NCBI GenBank assembly: GCA_023398345.1
Contig: JAEWSK010000052.1
Coordinates: 1 to 5,572, forward strand
Direction of reading: 5' to 3'
Length of the DNA stretch: 5,572 bases
DNA from: Armatimonadota bacterium
GTDB taxonomy: Bacteria; Armatimonadota; UBA5829
Below are positions 1-5,572 of the stretch, piece by piece. A model generated the notes under the pieces. It ran no database searches. It was not told where the DNA came from and worked only from the letters and a program-made list of their open reading frames with translations. Within the stretch, counting starts at the first letter, position 1. Every line of letters begins with the position of its first letter. Made by a program: the position numbers and the translations under genes.

Positions 1-2541
1 GTGCGCAAGGTCTACGCAAATGCTATTGCTGCCAAGCCCAATATTAAAGTTACTGCCGATACAATATGCGGCTATCCGTCACCTGGTTCGTTTACCAGCA
101 GCCAAGCATACTACTCAGATTTTCAGAACTGGCCTGCGTGGATGGACGAGGGCATTTTAGATATGAACATGCCCATGGACTACATAGATTGTGACGGCGC
201 TTACGCCGCCCACTTCGATCCGTGGGTCTGCTATTCGGCAGCAAACTCCTATAACCGGCAAAATGCCGTGACTGTCGCCGAATATTCGACGGATTGTATG
301 ATAAGTCAGCTTGCCAGTACGCGCAGCTTGTCTTGCTCCGGTGTCACGCGAAGCTGCGCTGGCGCTAGTATTTATAATTACAGCGGACTGACCAGCGCTA
401 TGCGCAGCACAATAGCCGGCGTATGGTCGACGCCTGCCGCAATTCCGGCGATGCCATGGAAAACGTCTCCGACCGCTGGTCATATAAAGGGCAACGTCAC
501 GTTCGGCAACACCACATGGATCGATGGAGCGTCGATAGTGCTCACTGGGCCTGAGTCGCGGACAATGACTGCTGACGGAACCGGCTTTTATGCATTTATC
601 GACCTTGCTCCCGGCACATACAACGTCAGTTGCACATCATCCGAATACGGCACCGTGTCCGGAAACTGCGTTGTCACGGCCGGATTAGTCAGCAGCCTCG
701 ATTTCAACTACGCTCCTTCATCGGTTAACATATCTAACATAGCAGTAAGCAACATTACTGCGTCGAGCGCAACAATTACATGGACTACGGATGCACCCGC
801 ATCAAGTAAAGTACTCTACGGAAAAGATAGCACTTGCTCATCTTCAACTGTAGAAGATACATCTCTGACGACTTCGCACAGTGTCACTTTGTCCGGATTG
901 TCGTCACTTACGCCTTATTATTTCCACGTGTATTCGCTCAACCCTAGCGCACCGGTTGCCGTCTCCGATACCAGTGTGTTTGTTACTATTTTAGATAGGC
1001 CCGTTATTATTGTCGACAACTCTGATTCCAATGCAGTTTTTACCGGCATTTGGTACACCAACACATCTACGAGCGCCTACAATGGGAACTACAAAGTGTC
1101 GTATTTGAGCGGCGTGCAAAATGCAACATATACTCCAAACATCCCGCAAACCGGAAACTATGAGGTAAGCGAGTGCCATTATGCGGGCACGAACCGATGC
1201 ACGGTTGCCCCGCATATTATAAACTACAACGGTGGCTCTACTACAGTAAATGTCAACCAGCAAATAAACGGCTCTACTGCGGGATCGATCTGCTGGAATT
1301 CGCTGGGCACGTATTCGTTTGCCGCAGGAACTTCCGCCAATGTTGTAATAACAAACCAAGGTGCATCCGGTGGAAGTGGTGCGCTAATAGCCGATGCGCT
1401 AAAGTTCACTTGCATATTGGAAACTAACGCGCCCAGCAATCCAACCGGTCTGACGTCTTCGAGCGTTGCCGACAACTATGTAAAATTGGCATGGACGGCA
1501 TCAACTGATGACTCTGCTGTGGCTGGTTATCGTATTTCACGCGGCGGAACTATAATCGGCGCTTCAACTACAAACTCATTTACCGATTCAAATGTTAAGC
1601 CCAACACGCTCTATACGTATAGGGTGTCTGCCTACGATACGTCCGGCAACACATCATCTGAATCAACACCTTACACCCTCTATACGTATCCTATAAAGTG
1701 CACGCCGTCCACTGTGACGTGCAACAAAGCTCTGGGAGTGTGGCATTTGTCCGGCCCATTTGTCTTTACGGCTGTAAATGGTTGGGGCACAGGAGTCGCA
1801 AAACTCTACCGCTATGTGTGGGATACCAGCGCTACGCATACATGGACGGGCACAGAGACAACTTGGATGTCCGGCACGTTATCGCGATCCGCAGCATCGA
1901 GTGCCGATCCTTATTATTTGCATATACGCGCATACAATGCGAGCAATAATGCCGGTGCTCCAACAGACATCGGCCCGTTCTACGTGGATGGAACCGTGCC
2001 ACCGACACCAGTTGTAACTGATGACGGTGCCTACACGACTTTGCGAACGGCAGTCAATGCCAGTTGGGTTGCCGACGACCCCGAGAGCACTACCGTAGCA
2101 TATCAAATCGCCGTTGGCACAACATCCGGCGGCACAGATTTATTGGACTGGACTGACTGGTCTTCCAACAACGCCAGTGTCCCAGTATCGCCTCGGAGCT
2201 ACGGTTCGTCGACATATGTGTCCGTAAAAGCAAAGAACGCTATCGGACAATGGAGCAGCATCGGGACATCCGACGGCATTACAATAGCAAATCCGGTAGA
2301 GTCGATCGTCGCTGCGAAAGCTTTGCCGGACGGTGGTATTATACTGATTGCCGGTAGAATTGTATCGGCTGTCTATGAAACATGCTTCTATGTGCAAGAT
2401 CCGATAGTAAAATCGGGCATTCGCTGCGAAGGTGTCTGCCCATACGCTGTGGGAACAAGCGTTGATGTCGGCGGCGTGCTTTCAACGAATTCCGCCAAAG
2501 AGCGAGTGCTGGCAAATGCCGGCGTCACACAGTCGCTTTAG
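1..2541 (+). CDS. Secreted modular GHL10-type glycoside hydrolase-like protein with golvesin-like, FN3 and OB-fold-like modules (5'-truncated)
   Basis: The frame is open from base 1 and ends at TAG 2539-2541. The first codon GTG is probably an internal valine, because the protein begins in the middle of a domain. Residues 1-145 resemble the C-terminal half of a GHL10 (family 10 glycosyl hydrolase-like) barrel, with a conserved-looking stretch around DFQNWPAWMDEGILDMNMPM at 40-59. Next come a carboxypeptidase-regulatory-like beta module (about 158-236, GHIKGNV and GFYAFIDLAPGTYNV), an FN3-like module (241-330), a golvesin C-terminal-like domain (335-470, GTNRCTVAP and YNGGSTTVNVNQQING), an FN3 module (475-560), two further Ig/FN3-like modules (562-665 and 668-764) and an OB-fold-like end (766-846). 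The likely role is an extracellular or surface protein acting on polysaccharide. The N-terminus, signal peptide and most of the catalytic barrel are missing, so activity cannot be judged. Eighteen cysteines are visible, which fits an exported, disulfide-bonded protein. Domain calls are from recognition, not a search. Confidence 0.85.
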   Translation: MRKVYANAIAAKPNIKVTADTICGYPSPGSFTSSQAYYSDFQNWPAWMDEGILDMNMPMDYIDCDGAYAAHFDPWVCYSAANSYNRQNAVTVAEYSTDCMISQLASTRSLSCSGVTRSCAGASIYNYSGLTSAMRSTIAGVWSTPAAIPAMPWKTSPTAGHIKGNVTFGNTTWIDGASIVLTGPESRTMTADGTGFYAFIDLAPGTYNVSCTSSEYGTVSGNCVVTAGLVSSLDFNYAPSSVNISNIAVSNITASSATITWTTDAPASSKVLYGKDSTCSSSTVEDTSLTTSHSVTLSGLSSLTPYYFHVYSLNPSAPVAVSDTSVFVTILDRPVIIVDNSDSNAVFTGIWYTNTSTSAYNGNYKVSYLSGVQNATYTPNIPQTGNYEVSECHYAGTNRCTVAPHIINYNGGSTTVNVNQQINGSTAGSICWNSLGTYSFAAGTSANVVITNQGASGGSGALIADALKFTCILETNAPSNPTGLTSSSVADNYVKLAWTASTDDSAVAGYRISRGGTIIGASTTNSFTDSNVKPNTLYTYRVSAYDTSGNTSSESTPYTLYTYPIKCTPSTVTCNKALGVWHLSGPFVFTAVNGWGTGVAKLYRYVWDTSATHTWTGTETTWMSGTLSRSAASSADPYYLHIRAYNASNNAGAPTDIGPFYVDGTVPPTPVVTDDGAYTTLRTAVNASWVADDPESTTVAYQIAVGTTSGGTDLLDWTDWSSNNASVPVSPRSYGSSTYVSVKAKNAIGQWSSIGTSDGITIANPVESIVAAKALPDGGIILIAGRIVSAVYETCFYVQDPIVKSGIRCEGVCPYAVGTSVDVGGVLSTNSAKERVLANAGVTQSL

Positions 2542-2570
2542 GCTGACACGATTAAAGCATAGGACGATAA

Positions 2571-2600
2571 AAGGCGAAGCGAACATGCTTCGCCTTTTTT
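2571..2600 (+). terminator. Intrinsic terminator after the modular hydrolase gene
   Basis: A perfect 10-bp stem is visible: AAGGCGAAGC at 2571-2580 pairs with GCTTCGCCTT at 2587-2596 around the six-base loop GAACAT. The T run extends to 2600. It begins 29 bases after the stop codon of the upstream gene, the classic arrangement of a rho-independent terminator for the plus strand. It separates that gene from the rhomboid gene. Confidence 0.93.
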
Positions 2601-2615
2601 GCTTATATTGCCAAG

Positions 2616-2624
2616 TGATATAAT
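2616..2624 (+). promoter_or_regulatory. Extended -10 promoter element for the rhomboid gene
   Basis: TGATATAAT is a perfect extended -10 (TG-N-TATAAT), with the TATAAT hexamer at 2619-2624. There is no good -35: the bases at the expected distance (about 2596-2601) are the T run of the preceding terminator, and an extended -10 can compensate for that. If the last T of the hexamer is -7, transcription starts near 2631, immediately before the ATG at 2632. The transcript would then be leaderless or nearly so. The position of the start site is an inference. Confidence 0.6.
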
Positions 2625-2631
2625 AATAACG

Positions 2632-3873
2632 ATGGTCCAACCCAAACACACAAGTTTTTTGCGGATAATGCGCCATTGGCCGTTGTTGACGCTCGCTTTA
2701 ATCGCGGCCAATGTGATTGTATACGTACTTACTTCGCGCGATTTCAGCTTGATCGGGTACCCGGCCAAAGTAAGCCCAATACACATCTACGGGCTGATCC
2801 CCTCGCACATTCGTATCGGCAAAATGATAACCTCGTGCTTTTTGCATGCCGGAATAGTCCATCTTCTTGTGAACATGGGCATGCTTTTTATATTTGGGCG
2901 CGATGTCGAGCGGGCTATGGGCAAAATCGAGTACGGAATGTTCTATATCGGCACGTGCCTGTCGAGTTCGCTTTTGCATGCGGCGGTTGTGCTGGCCGCT
3001 ATGCCTGCGCCATATGCCGATCAACCCGTTGTAGGTGCGTCAGGCGCGGTGGCCGGCGTAGTGGCAATATACGCAGTGCGCTATCATCGCAGAGTATTTG
3101 ATTTCTTTGGAGTTGCGATCCCATCATTGATTGTAATCCTTGCATGGCTGGCAATGCAGATGGCTCTTGGCTTGATCGGTCTATATCGCGACAACTTTTT
3201 GGGTTTTGGACTAAAGCAAGTGAGCTATTGGAGCCATTTGGGCGGATTTACGTTCGGCATGGTGACGGCTCTAATATCGAACATGGCCCTGCAAGGCGAG
3301 CGCGAGCATCTAATTGCAGAGGCAAAATGCAACTACGATGCCGGCAGCACACTTGAAGCCACCCATCGTTATGAGGCGCTGATAAAGTGTGACCCGGACA
3401 ACGCAATGGCACATGCCGAGTTGGGCAGGCTGTGGGCCATACTTGAAGAAGAGGATCAATCACTGCCATACTATATGATGGCAATCGAACTCTATCTACT
3501 TCAAGGCAAAGAACACGAGGCACTGATAAGAGCCGATGAGATGAAGCGCTTCTGGCCGGGGGCAACTATCCCAGCCGAGACGCGGTTTAGGTTTGCATCG
3601 TATCTTGAAGAATCGGGCCGCACCGAGCGCGCAATTCATGCATTTCGCAAACTGGCCGAAGACATACCCGATAGCGTTGAAGCAGAAATGGCAATTTTAA
3701 AGGTCGGCCAGCTCCAGCTCAGCTTTAGACACGACTCTGCCGGGGCAATGTCCACCCTTGAAAGCTTTCTGATAAAATACCCCCACTCCGAATGGCGTCG
3801 CTTTGCCGAAGAAATCTTAGCCCGCGCGACTTCTCCCGCTCGTGTCAAAAATGAGTCGGGAGAAGCCGTCTAA
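2632..3873 (+). CDS. Rhomboid family intramembrane serine protease with C-terminal TPR domain
   Basis: The product is 413 residues from ATG 2632. The frame stays open upstream to a TTG at 2599, but that codon lies in the terminator T run, so the ATG is preferred. Six hydrophobic segments (about 17-34, 65-89, 101-124, 132-150, 159-184, 198-218) match the six-helix rhomboid core. The catalytic dyad is visible: Ser137 in GASGA on segment 4 and His202 in SHLGGF on segment 6. His72, His77 and Asn81 in segment 2 fit the HxxxN oxyanion-hole motif, and GRDVERAMG (89-97) occupies the L1-loop position. Rhomboids cleave transmembrane helices within the membrane. From about 224 to 400 there are helical TPR-like repeats (about 229-259, 260-293, 320-352, 354-388; the last contains FLIKYPHSEW), probably cytosolic and protein-binding. 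No strong Shine-Dalgarno sequence precedes the ATG. The substrate is unknown. The gene converges on tldD with 8 bp between stop codons. Confidence 0.92.
   Translation: MVQPKHTSFLRIMRHWPLLTLALIAANVIVYVLTSRDFSLIGYPAKVSPIHIYGLIPSHIRIGKMITSCFLHAGIVHLLVNMGMLFIFGRDVERAMGKIEYGMFYIGTCLSSSLLHAAVVLAAMPAPYADQPVVGASGAVAGVVAIYAVRYHRRVFDFFGVAIPSLIVILAWLAMQMALGLIGLYRDNFLGFGLKQVSYWSHLGGFTFGMVTALISNMALQGEREHLIAEAKCNYDAGSTLEATHRYEALIKCDPDNAMAHAELGRLWAILEEEDQSLPYYMMAIELYLLQGKEHEALIRADEMKRFWPGATIPAETRFRFASYLEESGRTERAIHAFRKLAEDIPDSVEAEMAILKVGQLQLSFRHDSAGAMSTLESFLIKYPHSEWRRFAEEILARATSPARVKNESGEAV
3830..3865. terminator. Imperfect hairpin at the convergent gene junction, possible bidirectional transcription stop
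   Basis: CTTCTCCCG (3830-3838) is the exact reverse complement of CGGGAGAAG (3857-3865). The stem continues with CTC/GAG after a single bulged T, around a loop of about 11 bases. It lies inside the last codons of the rhomboid gene and 16 bases beyond the tldD stop on the minus strand. No T run follows on either strand, so it is not a canonical intrinsic terminator. It could stall polymerase or protect the 3' ends of both mRNAs. The function is inferred from position only. Confidence 0.4.
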
Positions 3874-3881
3874 ATTTGCGC

Positions 3882-5282
3882 TTAACCTGACTTTTGGCCG
3901 CCTACAACAAGCTCTTTGACCCTAATATGCGGGCCGCCGTTATCGACGTACATACCCTGTCCATCTTTTCCGCATGTTCCGGGCATATTCATCTCGAAAT
4001 CGTTTGAGATTGCATCGATGTTTTTAAGCGTTTCAAGGGTCATCCCTGCGACCGACACGTCTCTAAGGTGTTCAGCAAGCTCCCCATTGCGAATCATTAT
4101 GGCCTCTGCTGCATGGCATGTGTACTGCCCACGCTCACAAAAGACATAGCCGTATTCTCCGCCTCTTAAATATATGCCAAGGTCGATGCCTTTTACGAGG
4201 TCATCGAATGTCGATGTGCCGGGTTCGATAAAAGTGTTACTCATACGGACAATGGGCCGACAGTCATAGCCCTGAGCGCGTGCGCTGCCATTGGGCTTTA
4301 CTCCCATTTTTGCTGCCGTTTCAAGGCTGTGCATATAGCCTCTCAGGATGCCCTTTTCGATGATTACCCGCCGCGTGCCGGGTGTGCCTTCAGAGTCGAA
4401 ATCAAACGTCCCCCACTTGCCGGGATAAGTCGAATCGTCAATAATCGTGACCAGTTCCGACGCTATCTTTTCGCCGATTTTTTCTGCGATAATCGACCCG
4501 CCGCTGAGCACATGATCCGCCTCGGCGTTATGACCGATTGCCTCGTGGGTAAGCAATCCAGTTACCGACGGGTGAAATATCACAGGGAACTTGCCCGCGG
4601 GCGGCGGCGCGGCAGTTAAGAGCGCCAACACGAGATTTGCACTCCTTATCGTAAACTGCTCTGGCGTGACCCGCTCAATTAGCTCGAACCCTATCGGCTC
4701 ACCGACGCGATTGCTCGCCTTTTGGAGTATGCTCCCATCTTTTGCAACTATGTTTGCATGCACTATCGTTCGTATAGATTCTTTATGGACAAACGTGCCT
4801 TGCGTATTGCAAATAGTCTCTTTGTCTACTTTGTCGATGTAGCTAATGACTGAATTTGCGAGCTTATCGCCGACAATCTTAATTGCCGCCTGCTCATATC
4901 CTTCGAGGGCCGCCATTTTTCGTTCGACGCTCACCGAGCGCGGATCGATTTGCACATGTGCAATCGACTCGCACTCAATAGGCTCTATTTGCGACACGCA
5001 GCCGGGTTCCGCACGCATCGATGACGCTTTTGCCATCGACAGCGCAGCCTCGAGCGCATCAAATGCCGAGTCCCTATCAAAATTCGACAGAGAGGCAAAT
5101 CCCCAAGCGCAGTCTCTTAAAACGCGAATGCCGAGTCCTTGTGATGTTCCCGAATGCAGTTTGTCCGCACGACCGTCCTGTCTAGCGATGGAAGTGCTTT
5201 CGTTTTCAAATATGCGCGCATCGGCAAATTCCGCACCGCTCGCTTTTGCCTTATCGCATATAGATCGTAGAAGGTCTTTCAT
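3882..5282 (-). CDS. tldD: TldD-type metalloprotease (TldD/PmbA family)
   Basis: The product is 466 residues, near the usual length for TldD. The zinc-site motif HEAIGHNAEAD is at 246-256 (His246, Glu247, His251), matching the HExxxH signature of TldD, which the TldE/PmbA paralogue lacks. Cys437 in TCGKDGQ corresponds to the cysteine that serves as third zinc ligand in E. coli TldD (family knowledge). The N-terminal alpha/beta part (1-220) includes the DARIFENESTSIARQDGRAD stretch typical of the family, and the C-terminus ends in IRVKELVVGG. In E. coli, TldD forms a heterodimer with TldE that encloses the active site, trims unfolded or modified peptides such as microcin B17 leader, and helps degrade CcdA. 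It is cytosolic, and no signal peptide is seen. The ATG is supported by AAGAGG ten bases upstream. The C-terminal segment 373-389 (GGEYGYVFCERGQYTC) carries two cysteines. TldE is not in this window. Confidence 0.95.
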   Translation of the reverse strand: MKDLLRSICDKAKASGAEFADARIFENESTSIARQDGRADKLHSGTSQGLGIRVLRDCAWGFASLSNFDRDSAFDALEAALSMAKASSMRAEPGCVSQIEPIECESIAHVQIDPRSVSVERKMAALEGYEQAAIKIVGDKLANSVISYIDKVDKETICNTQGTFVHKESIRTIVHANIVAKDGSILQKASNRVGEPIGFELIERVTPEQFTIRSANLVLALLTAAPPPAGKFPVIFHPSVTGLLTHEAIGHNAEADHVLSGGSIIAEKIGEKIASELVTIIDDSTYPGKWGTFDFDSEGTPGTRRVIIEKGILRGYMHSLETAAKMGVKPNGSARAQGYDCRPIVRMSNTFIEPGTSTFDDLVKGIDLGIYLRGGEYGYVFCERGQYTCHAAEAIMIRNGELAEHLRDVSVAGMTLETLKNIDAISNDFEMNMPGTCGKDGQGMYVDNGGPHIRVKELVVGGQKSG

Positions 5283-5292
5283 ATTATGATTA

Positions 5293-5298
5293 CCTCTT
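5293..5298 (-). promoter_or_regulatory. Ribosome binding site of tldD
   Basis: On the minus strand AAGAGG is followed by ten bases and then the ATG at 5282. This fixes the start, in contrast to the rhomboid gene, which has no comparable site. Further upstream TTGCCG (plus 5327-5332) is a weak -35 candidate, but no convincing -10 sits at the right distance, so I do not call a promoter. Confidence 0.7.
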
Positions 5299-5399
5299 AC
5301 AGTAAGTAGTCTAAATAGTGTTTGTTCGGCAAGGCCCCCTCTTCCTTCTCAATTACCCCAACACTGCAGCAATTAGACCCGCAGCGCATGTCAAATTCA
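5299..5399. other. Gene-free leader region upstream of tldD
   Basis: There is no plausible gene here. The short open frames on both strands that run from about 5297 to 5528 cross the hairpin array and have no family-like sequence. On the minus strand there are G-rich fragments resembling the linkers of the neighbouring hairpin array: GCGGGTC (about 5377-5383) and GGGGTAATT (about 5352-5360). They may be decayed array units. The tldD promoter should lie in this stretch or in the array. Confidence 0.5.
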
Positions 5400-5480
5400 C
5401 GGAGTTTACTCCGAGGGCTTTGCCCCAATCCCCACCAGAGACTCTGTCTCTGGACTCTGCAAGGAAACTCAGTTTCCTTG
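5400..5480. repeat. Left arm of tandem short-hairpin array (four hairpins)
   Basis: Four perfect hairpins with tiny loops follow one another: CGGAG/CTCCG (5400-5413), GGGC/GCCC (5415-5425, loop TTT), CCAGAGAC/GTCTCTGG (5435-5453, loop TCT) and CAAGGAAAC/GTTTCCTTG (5460-5480, loop TCA). Read on the minus strand, G-rich linkers separate the hairpins: GGTC, GAGTC and GGGGATT. Stem sequences differ between hairpins, while the short loops and linkers recur. The array lies upstream of tldD and could be transcribed or could overlap its promoter. I recall similar hairpin runs in intergenic regions of several bacterial phyla but cannot name the family. Confidence 0.75.
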
Positions 5481-5491
5481 ACCTTCAAATT

Positions 5492-5529
5492 CTTAAAATT
5501 TAGCCCCCATATGGGGGCTAAATTTTAAG
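5492..5529. repeat. Perfect 38-bp palindrome
   Basis: The sequence CTTAAAATTTAGCCCCCAT (5492-5510) is followed directly by its exact reverse complement (5511-5529), with no spacer and no mismatch. The middle is GC-rich (AGCCCCCATATGGGGGCT) and the flanks are A/T-rich, so on either strand a strong stem is preceded by A and followed by AAATTTT. That shape would suit a bidirectional terminator. A cruciform, a protein-binding palindrome or the fused ends of a small mobile element are alternatives. It sits between the two outward-reading arms of the hairpin array. Confidence 0.9.
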
Positions 5530-5539
5530 CGTATGGGGT

Positions 5540-5572
5540 CTGGGGGCTGCGTCCCCAGCGGGGTTAAGGGGC
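5540..5572 (+). repeat. Right arm of hairpin array (continues past the window)
   Basis: CTGGGG (5540-5545) pairs with CCCCAG (5553-5558) around GCTGCGT. The hairpin is preceded by the linker GGGGTC (5535-5540, sharing its last base with the stem) and followed by GCGGGGTT (5559-5566). AAGGGGC at the very end looks like the first half of another stem cut by the window edge. The linkers match those of the left arm when that arm is read on the minus strand, so the two arms point away from the palindrome. Confidence 0.6.

Noticed and set aside
991..1359. 122-codon minus-strand frame inside the modular hydrolase gene
   Set aside because: It is antisense to the golvesin-like domain, with no domain signature or ribosome binding site of note.
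1609..1689. 12-bp direct repeat CTCTATACGTAT at 1609-1620 and 1678-1689
   Set aside because: Both copies encode the same residues (LYTY) at the end of an FN3 module and the following linker. This is probably chance or local codon reuse rather than an element.
2599..2631. Upstream TTG start for the rhomboid protein
   Set aside because: It overlaps the T run of the terminator and precedes the predicted promoter, so it would rarely be on the transcript.
2676..3101. 141-codon open frame in another frame of the rhomboid gene
   Set aside because: It overlaps the rhomboid core, whose catalytic motifs are intact in the called frame. The alternative is arginine/cysteine-rich and low in plausibility.
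4846..5289. 147-codon open frame on the plus strand opposite tldD
   Set aside because: It lies entirely antisense to a well-supported TldD and shows no recognisable family sequence. It is best explained as a shadow of tldD codon usage.
5297..5528. Short open frames of 61-68 codons on both strands across the hairpin array
   Set aside because: They read through inverted repeats, have biased meaningless translations, and are explained by the repeat structure.
5400..5572. CRISPR array
   Set aside because: The repeated parts are short variable hairpins with unlike stems. There is no constant direct repeat with uniform spacers, and no cas gene is present.
1..5572. tRNA, rRNA, riboswitch or insertion-sequence transposase
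   Set aside because: No cloverleaf, conserved rRNA stretch, known aptamer core or transposase motif was seen on either strand.

Overview
The window looks like ordinary bacterial chromosome of moderate GC content. It holds three protein-coding genes and a structured intergenic region at the right end. The first gene combines a GHL10-type glycoside hydrolase-like domain, several fibronectin-III/Ig-like modules, a golvesin C-terminal-like domain and a terminal OB-fold-like module. From memory, this combination is typical of Armatimonadota or other poorly cultured environmental bacteria. That placement is an inference of modest confidence, and no rRNA or marker gene is present to test it.

Layout: (1) Bases 1-2541, plus strand: the 3' part of a large secreted modular protein whose N-terminus lies outside the window. 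(2) Bases 2571-2600: a clear intrinsic terminator, followed almost at once by an extended -10 promoter placed so that transcription would begin at or next to the next ATG. (3) Bases 2632-3873, plus strand: a rhomboid intramembrane serine protease fused to a C-terminal TPR domain. (4) Bases 3882-5282, minus strand: a complete TldD-type metalloprotease, convergent with the rhomboid gene and only 8 bp away from it, with an imperfect hairpin at the junction. (5) Bases 5283-5572: no gene. This stretch carries the tldD leader and then a run of short hairpins arranged in two outward-reading arms around a perfect 38-bp palindrome. The right arm runs off the window.

The three genes do not form an operon: gene 1 ends at its own terminator, the rhomboid gene appears to have its own promoter, and tldD faces the other way. 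A loose common theme is proteolysis (rhomboid in the membrane, TldD in the cytosol), but nothing in the sequence shows that they work together. The usual TldD partner, TldE/PmbA, is not in the window. I did not find a clearly new multi-gene system. The least explained element is the palindrome-centred hairpin array at 5400-5572.
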